From Gerris lacustris (taxonomy: Eukaryota > Arthropoda > Insecta > Hemiptera > Gerridae), in contig OX578282.1 of NCBI GenBank assembly GCA_951217055.1, positions 59,589,311 through 59,653,310 of the forward strand: DNA of 64,000 bases. The letters are read 5' to 3'. Made by a program: the position numbers and the translations under genes. Positions 46,401-56,615 of the stretch are shown here, one piece after another. Every line of letters starts with the position of its first letter. Position 1 is the stretch's first letter. Under the pieces are notes generated by a model. The model had not been told where the DNA came from and made no database searches. It worked only from the letters and a program-made list of their open reading frames with translations.

Positions 46401-49400
46401 AATTGGATTTCATACTTTAATTCATGGGTTATTTAATAGAAAAAATACCAATTTATGGAATATTTAAATACAATTGAAGTAAAACAAATTGAATTAAGAT
46501 TCAAAATAAAAATATATCTATATTTGATGGTATTGCAATTTAATTGGTTAAAGTAGAACAACGATAAAAAACAGTTATTAAATCTTAAAAATAAAAAAAT
46601 CATAAAGAAGTATTTACGAACTAAAATACAGAAATTCTTTCTTAATGGATTGTAAAATATTAATTTAAAAAAGAGACCTTGTGGATTTGTTACAAAACAA
46701 ATAAAATTTGATTTACTTTAAAATCTTATCACATGAAATATATACAATATACAAACAATGTATAAATTAAATTAAAAAATACTTGCCAATTATGGCAATA
46801 TTTCTATTATATTTATGTGTATATATACGTAGGTGAATCCACTTAAGGGTAAATAATTTCAAAACATTTATGTACTTTGTTTTTGACCTATCCGGTCATT
46901 TATTTATTTAAGCATTACACAGAATAACATAGTATATAAAGCATTGCACTAGTATCAACAGGAGGAAAAAACAATTATATAATCTACAATTATGATACAA
47001 TATACCTTGGAAGCTATAGAGCCTATACCCATAGATGTAAGTCTTACTAATTTTTATATTTTGTCAGAATTTAGTATCTGTTGTCATATAGTATTACAAA
47101 AATAATATATGACAACGGAACAATAAGTTCTGACAAAATATTAAAATTAGTAAAACTTACCTCAATGAGTATAGCTCTACAGCTTCAAAGGTATATTGTT
47201 TCATAATTGTAGATTATATAGTTATTGTTTCCTCCTGTTAATACTAGTGCAATGTGTTACATATATATGTAGTCTAGAGCAGGGATTCCCAACCTTCTTA
47301 TCGACCCCCTTGCATTTTTCCATTTATTAATGGAAAAACACACAACGTTAGCAGAATACTAATAATTGCCTTTAAAAATCTTAAAAATAACAATTTGTGC
47401 TAAGAACTTCGTCAAAAAATTAGAAAAAAGTGGTTGATATGAGATTTCAGATAACTGATATAAACTTATTTCATATACAAGTAAATATGTCTTTATTATA
47501 ATTGTTCGATTTTTATTAATGTGGTCATTGCGTGATATTATTGATAATTGTTCAGGGTTCATTTTCATAAGTTTTTATTGCCTCTTTTATTGCAGGTAGA
47601 CGGTATTATTTTTTCACCAGTGGTATGTGGATATCCGGTTTTTGCCATTAACAAAGAAATATTGTAAGAAGCTTCTGATCCACCATCATTATTAAGTGGA
47701 CGGCTTAAGAATTTATATTATATGCAAATTTATCTATTAGATTCTTGAAATAATCAATATTCAAACCTTTTAAATTTATCAACGACCTTCAATAGACCCC
47801 TGGAATACTATAGACCCCTTTTAAATTTCCATAGACACCCAAGGGGTCCACCTGGACCCCGTTGGGAACCCCTGGTCTAGAGTCTAGGGTATGGGAAAAA
47901 CCCTAACGAACCTGTTTTTTTCATCAAGAAATCAAATGAAGAAAATTTTTCTATGCAATGTTTAAATAAATATATTGTTTTCAGCCTTGATAATGACCGG
48001 ATACGTAGAAACGTCGCCACCAAAGTAACTGTTTTGAAATTATAAATATTAAATGCAAGTCTTTTAATAATTTTAGACGAATCTACTGAAGAGGTAAAAT
48101 TGCTTGGACATTTATTTATGTTTTTCATCTTTGGGCTACTAATATTAAATCTAAATCTAGATTCGATTTTTTTACATTCAAATATTTATTTAATAAAATT
48201 TGTACCTCTGTTAAAATTTTTACTTTTGCTATTCTAATTTTTTTTTATTTTAGTGATAATGATTTTTTTTTGTCGGCAATATATTACAAAAAACAACAAT
48301 GACAAAGATATTATTTGTTTTGTTTTGTAATATCCATTAAAAAATAATTTTATAACCTTACTAAATTATATAATATTCAATTGTTATATGTATTTGAAAC
48401 CAGACAAACTAATTAAACGTACGCATGTTGTTTTTTTTTAACGCAAAATTTTAATAAAAAATTTAAATTGGTTTAAAATTCAATGATAAAACTAAAAATA
48501 CTTACAAGGCAGAGTGGAGTACTTGACTCTCAAGCTAGAGGGCTCTCCAAGTTTTGGTACTTCTCTTATCTCGCCGTCAACAACTCGTTTGATACCAGTC
48601 CTGTGATAACAAAAACAATACAAATTTAGTTTTGTTTACAATATTAACAAACATTATATAACACAATATTAGTACAGTTCATTGTTAATTATAACAGACT
48701 GTTACCTAATTCAATGGTAACTAATTTTTTTCTCCCCTATCTTTACATTTAAAATTATTTAATGAATTATTTCTCTCATAACATCTCTCACTCATAATAG
48801 AATACGCATAATTATTTGAAAAAGAATTAGGGATTATGTAATAATGATTATTTTAGTTTATAAGATCACAAAACAAACTTAGGTTCTTCTAATAAATTAT
48901 TTTAAGACATTTTTAACTCACTTTTCAAGTGAGCTGCTTACAAAGCTGAAACTTTTTTTTAACACATTATATGTATTTCCGATAAAAATGCAAGTTAGTT
49001 TTTTTTTTTAATTTATTATCAAATGAGAATTAAAAGTGTTTATTTCTGCTAATACAGAAATACATAAAGGTAGTGTTGGGGTAGTATCCACGTCGTATAT
49101 TAGAAGCTTAAGCTTAAGCCCCAAACACTTTTGCAAAATGTATTTGTTAATTTTTAACTGGTGTAAAAACAAAATATTGATATTTATTTTGATTGTGTCG
49201 CTCACTCATATCTTCCAACATCGCAGATTTGCTGTGGAAGAGAGTAAGTTTAGCCAAGAAGGCTGTATTATTTATGGATAGGAATCACCGCAAGGGAAAG
49301 AAAAGATGATTAGAAACAATGTTTTGGATAAAAGAATGTAAAATCCACTCATTATATATTATTAATTACTGGCCCATTTCATTGGAAATTTATGATGACC

Positions 49401-51849
49401 TGGGTGTTTAAATTTGTTGGACATAGTACTAACTGTACAACTAGGCAAGTAAGTACTATTTCCCACCTATTTAACCACCCAGGTCTTCTCAAATTTGCAT
49501 TTAAGTAGGGGGGTACTAAACTAAAAGAGTGCCTAAAGATGTTCGAGAGGCCAAAAGCCAGCTCAATAAATTTGTTTTTCATTGTGGAAAACGTTCGTTT
49601 TGTCTTGCTAGTAATTTAATGTATTAAAATCACTATTACATTTTATTCTGTGAATTTAACCACATTACTACTTATAATAACTATATACGACTAATTATAA
49701 TTAAAGAATATTGTCTTTTACCGTATTATGAATTCGATGTAATTTTATTCTGATTGCACTCTATTTTACTACGTTTTTATTAGCTTTCTTTCTTGTTTGT
49801 TTGTTTGTTTGTTTGTTTGTCCAGTACAAATCTTGCAATCGATTTTTAACTAACTTCCCGAGTAGCTAGACATTTACTACGTTCACACATCGTTTTGAAA
49901 GCGTTTCGGATCCTATTCGTTTTCAAAACTATTCCCGTTCACACAACAAAAAATACAGGTGATCGAAATATTTGTTTTCGAAATCTCGTAACGGTGACGT
50001 CACGAGTAAAACCTTCTTTCTTGTTACCTAAAATGTCCGCGAATTTTTACATTTTATTTACAAGTAATTAAAAGTTTTTACAGGTTCTTTATAGTATTAA
50101 CTTTTGTTTAAAAACGTTTTTGCAGTTTAAAAAAAAGAAACGGAAGCTCACGAAAACTTAAAAGCTTCAAGAACTTAAAAAGTGGATAAGAGTAAAATAA
50201 CCTGATATCTCGATCCCCTCCACGACCTGTTCATACGAGCGTTTTGAATTTCGATCCCCCGTTCCGATCACGTATTTTTGGTGGAGCGGATCTAACCCGA
50301 TACGATCCGTCGATCTCCGTTCGTACAGCGTTTTGAACTAGCGGATCGTTTTCAAAACCGTTTCCTAAACGATGTGTGAACGTAATAATAAATAAACTTT
50401 ATTTTAATTTTATTGATTTAAATCTTTAATTAGATTTACATCTTTATTAGATTTCATATTATTGTATTGATTTAAATCTTCAATTAGATTTACATTTTTA
50501 TTAGATTTCATATTATCGTATTGATTTAAATCTTCATATTATCGTACATCCTTTATTGATATACATTTTACTTGTGTAGACAAGAGTATTGTAAAAGTTA
50601 ATAATTTAATAGATTACTGTTCTCACAGTTAATAAAGGAAAATAAATTAGGCTATAATTGTGATATCTACTCTATGAAAACTGCTCTGTGACAAAGAGAT
50701 TTCAGATAAATAAATATATTATTTAATTATATCTTTAGAAAAGTAGATTTTACTTACAGCCTGTTGATGATTTCATTGGTTACAAGTACTCTTCCGTCAA
50801 TAGTCTTGGTGTAGTCAGTTCTGGCACACCTGCTACCAGCTTCAAGTACTGTGAAGTACCTTTCTTGCTCGTACCATGTACCTAAGTACTGAAATGCCAA
50901 AAAATAAGTATGAAATATATTATGTTATTGGTACTTTTTTAGATTGTTACTCCCCTATGTTTTTTTTTAGAATATAAATTACTTAGAATAACTTTTATGA
51001 CCAAGTGATGTTTAGTCCAATGTACTTTGGGACAAAGGACTATCACACTTCTGCTTTTATAAGGGGAGTAACAGTCTAAAGAAGAACATTCCGCACACTT
51101 GCTTTTGATTGTAACTCCCCTCTGTTTTTTTTAATAGAGTAACAATCTAAAGATGTGCCAAGTTATTAAGATCGGGAAACATATTGTGACATTGAGAACG
51201 CGAGCGACGTCTGTCTTTTGGATGAAAATACATGAGGAGAATTATATTGTTTAATAGTCATCTATCGAAAATATATTACTAAATATAGGATATTTAGTTA
51301 TAGATATTTATCGGGAAGTTTAAAGAATGATAATATGATTTTCTTAAGACCTTTTTCTTAATACCAGGAGAGTTGTTTAGTACCAGGAGAATCCACACTC
51401 TGTTTAAATATCCCAATAACAATACAATCTAGTTACTTTAAGAGAAGTTAAAAAATACCCTTCGTTTATTACAAACGAAATGTATAGCTAAGATAACAGT
51501 TAAAAGTAAAGAGATAAAAGCAGAGTTTCATTGTAGGTCGAGAACGAAAATGGGAAATATTCTGAGTTATGATACTTCGCATTACCGAAGAGTATGGGCA
51601 TATATTCAATCTATTTTTTTTTATAAAAAATTGCTTCATTACCCTAAATTAAGCCAATATAAATGATATATATACTATATAAAACATTCTTCTTCAATAT
51701 AGAAAATTAGGATTATAAATTTTAAAAATTACCTTATCCATGTCGAAGCCAGGCATGGGTCTCTTATCAGGGCACCATCCAAAAGAAGGTACTTGAGCTG
51801 TGGTTAGGCCAACTAGAGCCACCAGCAACCAACCCACAATCTGCTTCAT
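43168..51849 (-). CDS. Apolipoprotein D-like secreted lipocalin, five coding exons, complete
   Basis: Join, in transcript order: 51849-51733, 50888-50758, 48600-48506, 45414-45319, 43475-43168 (stop TAA at 43170-43168). All introns are GT/AG. The coding total is 747 nt, giving 248 residues; intron phases are 0, 2, 1, 1. Seen: signal peptide MKQIVGWLLVALVGLTTA (residues 1-18), then QVPSFGWC; lipocalin motif GTWYE (42-46); TDYD (126-129) followed by SVVWAC; TRDR (153-156). Four cysteines (26, 60, 137, 188) fit the two-disulfide ApoD/bilin-binding protein pattern. The typical insect fold ends near Cys188; here a 60-residue tail follows, rich in Pro, Val, Lys and Glu. No N-x-S/T sequon is present. 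Family knowledge: such proteins are extracellular carriers of small hydrophobic ligands such as lipids, bilins or retinoids. The ligand here cannot be read from sequence. Orthology to NLaz, GLaz, Karl or insecticyanins was not resolved, so no symbol is given. Confidence 0.93.
43826..44031. mobile_element. TIR MITE in lipocalin intron 5, with GCGCATGC repeats
   Basis: Arms CTGTCGAACCGAACAGAGGA and TCCTCTGTTCGGTTCGGCA are inverted and extend to CCTCGTC / GACGAGG. Flanks are TTAA(A) on both sides (43822 and 44032). The core has three copies of a 20-bp unit GCGCATGCCCTGTTTAAAGT, plus CTGCGCATC and GGCATGCGCAGAG. Confidence 0.75.
44036..45318 (-). other. Lipocalin intron 5, remainder
   Basis: A/T-rich intron sequence. 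AGTCTAGGGTATAGGAAAAA, ACCTAACGAACCTGTTTTTT at 45131-45170 recurs at 47879-47920 (see findings). Nothing else recognised. Confidence 0.5.
45319..45414 (-). CDS. Lipocalin exon 5: TDYD motif exon
   Basis: The acceptor is ATTGCAG and the donor GTAAGT. It encodes residues 116-146, PMETVYTILDTDYDTYSVVW then AC and SSLGPLVNS. 'TDYDTYSVV.C' is lipocalin motif 2 of the ApoD family, and the exon holds the third cysteine (C137). Confidence 0.92.
45540..45860. other. G/C-richer patch in lipocalin intron 4
   Basis: A segment of about 300 bp of higher G/C with two related blocks: CAGGGAGTTAAAAAGCTATA, GGAGGTGTGCACAG and CAGGGAGTTAGGAAAGTACA, GGAGGTTGACATCA. No frame with a known domain. Possibly an old repeat. 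Confidence 0.35.
46050..46304. mobile_element. Family C MITE, copy 2 (lipocalin intron 4)
   Basis: TTTTTTAGACTGTTACTGCC ... TCCCAAAGTACATTAGAC ... GCAAAGAAGTGCC. Reverse orientation relative to copy 1. Confidence 0.7.
46945..47257. mobile_element. Fold-back element (lipocalin intron 4)
   Basis: Arms 46945-47080 and 47112-47257: CATTGCACTAGTATCAACAG, GAGGAAAAAACAATTATATA and its inverse TATATAGTTATTGTTTCCTC, CTGTTAATACTAGTGCAATG. The spacer is about 30 bp. Confidence 0.7.
47280..47874. mobile_element. hAT element (Buster-like ends), 595 bp, lipocalin intron 4
   Basis: CAGGGATTCCCAACCTTCTT ... GGACCCCGTTGGGAACCCCTG, flanked by a perfect 8-bp duplication GTCTAGAG (47272-47279 and 47875-47882). 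The central TA of the target site and the C-A-G-x-G-x-TTCCCAAC end fit the Buster branch of hAT. Related copy at 61999-62960. Confidence 0.85.
47883..48130. repeat. Repeat related to 45131-45190
   Basis: TCTAGGGTATGGGAAAAACC, CTAACGAACCTG, then a TGATAATGACCGGATACGTA, GAAACGTCGCC segment. The first 60 bp match 45132-45190. Confidence 0.45.
48506..48600 (-). CDS. Lipocalin exon 4: central barrel strands
   Basis: The acceptor is ATCACAG and the donor GTAAG. It encodes TGIKRVVDGEIREVPK followed by a segment ending KYSTLP (residues 84-114, with L83 split across the junction). The hydrophilic DGEIREVPKLGEPSSLRVKY matches the ApoD 'G.A.....PAKL.V.F' strand region. It is in frame with its neighbours through phase 2 and phase 1 junctions. 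Confidence 0.9.
49876..50387. mobile_element. TIR element (Harbinger-like), lipocalin intron 3
   Basis: Ends CTACGTTCACACATCGTTTT and AAACGATGTGTGAACGTAAT are inverted. Subterminal GATCCG/CGGATC and GTTTTGAA/TTCAAAAC blocks repeat inward. A Harbinger-type 3-bp TWA duplication is possible but ambiguous. No coding sequence. Confidence 0.55.
50408..50545. repeat. Short tandem repeat, ~57-bp unit
   Basis: TTATTGATTTAAATCTTTAA, TTAGATTTACATCTTTATTA, GATTTCATATTA, about 2.4 copies. Confidence 0.75.
50758..50888 (-). CDS. Lipocalin exon 3: GxW motif exon
   Basis: The acceptor is ATTTCAG and the donor GTAAGT. It encodes 43 codons plus 2 nt, residues 40-82, beginning YLGTWYEQERYF. It holds the invariant Trp of the lipocalin barrel floor (W44) and the second cysteine (C60, in SRCARTDY). 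The segment TIDGRVLVTNEI is the expected strand pair with a tight turn. Confidence 0.93.
50928..51161. mobile_element. Family C MITE, copy 3 (lipocalin intron 2)
   Basis: TTGGTACTTTTTTAGATTGT ... GTCCAATGTACTTTGGGACA ... AACAATCTAAAGATGTGCCA. It takes up over a quarter of this 844-bp intron (50889-51732). Confidence 0.8.
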
Positions 51850-51852
51850 TAT
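51733..51852 (-). CDS. Lipocalin exon 2: start codon, signal peptide, N-terminus
   Basis: The acceptor reads TTATTGCAG then ATAATGAAG, so only 3 nt of leader precede the ATG (51849-51847). It encodes 39 codons ending in FDMDK and the donor is GTAATT at 51732. The intron is phase 0 and lies just before the YLGTWYE exon. The acceptor so close to the ATG means that at least one upstream non-coding exon exists. Hydrophobic residues 5-15 form the signal peptide core, with probable cleavage after TTA. Confidence 0.93.
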
Positions 51853-52194
51853 CTGCAATAACAGAAAACATTAGGATTAATAAACAGTTGTTACGAGAAA
51901 TAAAATAGAGGCTGATTTCTTAAATGAATGGTTGGTTGTTTTAACAGGGATTTTGTGATGCCGCTTCATACTTACGAGTATGATTAGAGAGGTTAATACA
52001 AAGTAACACAACATATTGTCACCACAATTTTATATTAACGCGTTTCGTCATTTTATACCATCTTCAGCGTTAAGTTTTCGCAAAGTAAAAATAAAAATTC
52101 TACTAACTACATATTTTACTTTTACATATAAGCTTTATGACTTAAATAAAGTAATAGTAACAGTGAGGTAGACTAGGGCTATAGAAGCATTAAG

Positions 52195-52405
52195 GGGTAC
52201 TACTTTAGATTGTTACTATCTATGTTTTTTTTTAGAATATAAATAACTGACTAAATAACTATTAAGACAAAGATATGTTTAGTCCAATGTACTATAAGGA
52301 CAAAGGAATATCATATTGTATTTTTATAAGGGGAGTAACAGTCTAAAGAAGGACATTCCGTACACCTTCATTAGATTGTTACTCAGAGTAACAATCTAAA
52401 AAAGT
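52195..52405. mobile_element. Family C MITE, copy 4 (lipocalin intron 1)
   Basis: GGTACTACTTTAGATTGTTA ... GTAACAGTCTAAAGAAGGAC ... ACAATCTAAAAAAGTGC. The second hairpin is shortened. Confidence 0.7.
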
Positions 52406-52689
52406 GCATAAACAATCTAAAACGGGATATAGAGTGGAGATCTAACGCGGAACGCTGTAGAGGGTTAGGTCAGATAACATATTTATTACATTATTTTTCT
52501 CATTTGTTTAAAGCTAATCAATTATTTCCTTATTATACTATACCTTAAAACTAATGTACGTAAGTTTACAAAATAATTTGTTATAGGGTTTTCAAGGCAG
52601 AGTTTCGACTTCGTAAAGCAGAATTAAACTTTTTTAATATTTTCGTAAAAAATTACCAAAAGTATACTCGTATATTTAAGTAAGTAATT

Positions 52690-52816
52690 ATGTTGATAAA
52701 TAATATTAGCAAGTAATAATATTATTTGTATTATCAATCTATAAAATATAATTGAGTTCTCTTTCAAGATATCAGTGTTGAGTATTAATACTAGAGTGTA
52801 ATATACCACTGCAACA
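52690..52816 (+). mobile_element. 5' LTR (or its 3' part) of a Ty1/copia element
   Basis: Runs from TGTTGATAAATAATATTAGC to ACCACTGCAACA with a TATAAAATA at about 52741. It is followed at 52818 by GGGTTATGGGC, the initiator-tRNA half-molecule primer site used by copia-type elements. It is short for a copia LTR, so it may be truncated on the left. Confidence 0.55.
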
Positions 52817-52984
52817 AGGGTTATGGGCTACGTTTGTTAAGTAGGGGCTGAACCTTAAGAGAAAAAGGAAATAGTCTAAAAAGAAAAAATAAATTGAATT
52901 TTTACAGGGAAAGTCAAATAAAAAAATATTTAAATTTATATCAGAGGAAAATTTAAATAGAAGATTATCGAAGAGCAAAATTTG

Positions 52985-54431
52985 ATGAGCGGAGTAAAAA
53001 TACCATTATTTAATGAAAGAATTTCATGGCATGGAAGTTCCGAATCAGGTCAGTGCTAATGGCAAAAGGATTTAGTAGCATTATAGAAAAAACTGGTCCA
53101 ACTACAAGATGTACTAATTACGCAGCATGGAAGAAGGAAGATCGCGTGAGCAATAGAGGAAGCTTATGTTGGGCTAATACTAACATGCAAAACATCAAAT
53201 GAAATTATGGACGTTTTAAATAAAAGGTTTGACAGTGATGTTGACAGGAGAAAAGCTGAAGTGAAAAATGACTTGGCTAGACTAAATATGAGCAACGCAG
53301 AAACTTGGGAAGCTTATCTCGATCGCGCTGAAAGGCTGTTCGAACAGGCAAGAACGCTGGGAGCAGATATTAACAACGCTGAAATGATAATTGGAGTACT
53401 TAGAGGACAGATAGATATAATCACATCGCAATGCAATATGACAACGTACCGCAAGCAACGCTGATGCATATTCGAAGAAGCTTTCGACTAGACGAAGAGA
53501 GACAGAAAAAAGCAAGTAGAAGTAATGTTAGACTCGAGTGTGATGAAAGCTGGGCCTAGTTTTAGTACCTATAAGAAAATGTTTTATCTGTTCGAAAACC
53601 TCAAACATAGCGAAGGAGTGTTGGTTTAACCCAAGCAATAAAAATAAAAAGAATGAATATAAATTTGACAAAAAGAAAAATCAACATACAAAAATATTGA
53701 AAAGTAAATCAGAAAATAAAAAGGATGCGACTATGCATGGACTGCTACCAGCAACGACTATAGTAACGAGGAAACTAGGGAAAAGAAATATTGGATTGTA
53801 GATAGCGGTGCAACCAGCCACATGATCTACGATAAGAAAATCATGGCTAATGTGAGAAGCAGTACAAAGAAAATAAGGCTGCTGATAACAGCATCGTGCT
53901 AGGGATCGGAGAGGTCACGATCAAGAAATGAACTAAATCAACCAGAACTAATTCATGTTGATTTAGTGGGACCTATAGAGGAGGAATCTATGGGAGGGTC
54001 TAGATACATTAACAATAGTAGACGGTTATTCCAGAAATATTTTTACATATTTCTTGAGAGAAAAAAAATCAGAAACAATTGATAAATTAGAAGAGTTTAT
54101 ATTGTGGGCAAACAAAAACTATGGAAGTATAGTTAAGACAATAAGATGTGATAACGGAACAGAATTCGTTAATAGAAGGCTATGCGTAGTTTGCATTAAG
54201 AGATTATTTATAGAACAACAAACAACGGCCTATTCACCCAAATCTAATGGGGTAGCGGAAAGAGCTAATCGGGCAATAGTTTTAGGAGCTAGGACTTTAC
54301 TGATTGACTCAGAATTTATACCCTTGAAATTCTGGGCCGAAGCAGTCGGCACAGCTGCTTATCTCAAAAATAGAACACCAACTAGGAAAATAATGATAAA
54401 ATTACTCCAGAACACAAATTCACAGAAATAA
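52985..54431 (+). pseudogene. Ty1/copia polyprotein, degraded (gag, protease, integrase)
   Basis: Begins at ATG 52985 (MSGVKIPLFNERI, a gag start). Then 53207-53464 gives MDVLNKRFDSDVDRRK ... LNMSNAETWEAYLDRAERLF, the UBN2-type gag region. IVDSGATSHM (about 53795-53825) is the aspartic protease active site (DSG). LIHVDLVGPI and, at 54054-54431, RCDNGTEFVN ... SPKSNGVAERANRAI ... LKFWAEAVGTAAYLKNR form the integrase core with its second and third acidic residues. Frameshifts and deletions separate all parts. Reverse transcriptase and the 3' LTR are missing. It sits in lipocalin intron 1 in antisense orientation. Confidence 0.85.
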
Positions 54432-54789
54432 AATAAAACGTGGCATTCCTTAGTGGTGGTTAGAGTTGGTTAGAGGTTAGTGGTAAAACATACTTATATT
54501 TAGGAGGAATTGTTCAAGGTTAGTGTACTGTTATGTTTTTTTTTATATTTATTGATTGATGTTATGTTGTGTTAAAAAGTTCTGTCAACAGAAATGCAGA
54601 AAGAAATGTTATTTATAAATGTAAGTTAATGTAGATATGAGAAATAAAATTTCAAAAAATCTTCTTTTAGCCCTGAAGATGCCTTAAAGGAGGTGAAACA
54701 TAGCCAAAAATGGATTGAATCAGTTATTAATACCAAAAGCGATTTAAATTATTACTAATTTAAGAGTACACCCTTTTATTAAATTCTGT

Positions 54790-55217
54790 AGTTAAGAAAT
54801 AAATGGATATATAGGTGTAATAAATTACGCAGACTTCTCTGCTTCATTGCGAAACGTTTCGACTCATTAAGAGTCATCCTCAGTCAGTTTTATTATGATT
54901 AGTAAAAAGGTTTGTTTGGACATGTCATCTATCTCCATAAGAGGGCGTCGTTAATATAAAAATGATTTAAACTGTTTTAAAGATATTTCTAATAAAATCT
55001 TGTACACTTACAAAATTAATTTTTTTTTAAAAACTACACTATATAAAAGGAATAAAAAATCAAAATCATTAACAATTCCTTTTTAATAAATATAAACCTT
55101 TTTACTAATCATAATAAAACTGACTGAGGATGACTCTTAATGAGTTGAAACGTTTCGCAATGAAGTAGAGAAGTCTGCGTAATTTATTACACCTAAATAT
55201 CCATTTATTTCTTAACT
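54790..55217. mobile_element. Inverted-repeat pair with GAAACGTTTCG signature
   Basis: Arms of about 125 bp: TAAGAAATAAATGGATATAT ... GCGAAACGTTTCGACTCATT, AAGAGTCATCCTCAGTC and the inverse ending CATTTATTTCTTA, around a spacer of about 170 bp. 'GAGGATGACTCTTAATGAG..GAAACGTTTCG' is a 3'-end style known in insect Penelope-like and non-LTR elements. Confidence 0.6.
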
Positions 55218-56100
55218 ATAGTTATTAATAACCTACAGACCTTAATAAGAATAAGACCAACTTAAAAATTCAAGCTCAAAACATAGGATAATGAAATCTT
55301 GGAATATTATTGTTCTAAAAATTTAGTATTCTTGAGTACCTTGTTTCAAATTAATTTATAACAGGATCAACTTATAGAATGAACATGTATACTACATGAA
55401 AGGGTCAAGTAATCTTTAAATGTAATTTATTTTATTAATTTAATTTTATTAGTAACACGTTTCATAGTTAATCTTCAAGAAGAAAGATAGGATCAGATAG
55501 GATAATCTTAAAACGTGTTTTTTTATTTAGTACGCATCTGAAGACTTTTTAAAGTCTTTAAATACCTGACCTGCTTCTTTTTATTGTTGTCTCTTTTTAA
55601 TAACATCTACCTTAAAAAAATGAGAGAGTAAGGTTTGTATTAAAGAAGATAATATTTCTTTTGTATTAAGGTATCCTATTTTTTATTTTTTTTAAGTAAT
55701 AAGAAAAAGGTAAACACGGGGTAACTTGAACCGTTCTTCTTATTTATAATCCTGACCACTTTTTATAAATCCAGGTCATTCAAGAAACAAGTTCCTTTCA
55801 TTTAAAAGAACAAGTCAATGAACTTAACTAACCAATCAAACTTGTTTTTTTAATTATACGTAAAATAAATAAAGGATAAAGGATACGGAAGGAATTATAA
55901 ATGAAGATTTAAAAGAAAGACGTAATAAAAAAAGAGAAGAAAGAAATTTAACCGTTAATAAAGAAGATAATAACATTGACGTCAAAAGATTACTTGTTAT
56001 TAAAAGAGGTCCTGCGTCCTGCATCGTGCATGGACCCGTTTTGGATCTTCGAATATTTAAAATTACCGTTAGGCATTCCCTGAATACATTAATACACAAA
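55218..56100. other. Lipocalin intron 1, unassigned
   Basis: A/T-rich, with no gene or family assigned. Confidence 0.4.
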
Positions 56101-56615
56101 ACGTATTACCATAATGCCTTTGTACATCATATATTGTTATACTCAAACGTTTATAAGTATAATTATGCATTTAATGTTATATCTACTTTATTCGTTAATA
56201 CAGGCTCCTTCAAATTTATTTCTTTGTTTTTTTTTAAAAAAATAATAAGCGGCGATACGGTAAAATTATAATGTATTAAAAAATTAAGTGGATTTAAAAA
56301 AAAAAATGTTTACGGTTTTAAAATTTAAGTTAACTGTTCTCCAGATGTTCTTAGTAAAAAAAACAAAAAAACAATAGTACTATGATGACATAGTATCTTT
56401 TGTTGCAAGTATTATAATGCTTTTGTACATAATATATATAGTTATACTCAAAGTGATATGAATAACTATACTTAATTCGTTAATACAACCTACGAAATAT
56501 TTATTTATCATTTGAAAAAAAAATAATAAAATAAGCGACGCGACGATACGGTAAAATTATATTTTATTCAAAATGTAAGTGGATTTTTTAAATAAAGTAT
56601 TGTGTTTACAGTTTT
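56101..56615. repeat. Direct repeat of about 300 bp, two copies
   Basis: ATAATGCCTTTGTACATCAT ... GGCGATACGGTAAAATTATA ... GTTTACGGTTTT recurs as ATAATGCTTTTGTACATAAT ... CGACGATACGGTAAAATTAT ... GTTTACAGTTTT. Confidence 0.6.

Noticed and set aside
53282..53515. 77-residue minus-strand frame
   Set aside because: It is the antisense shadow of the copia gag region.
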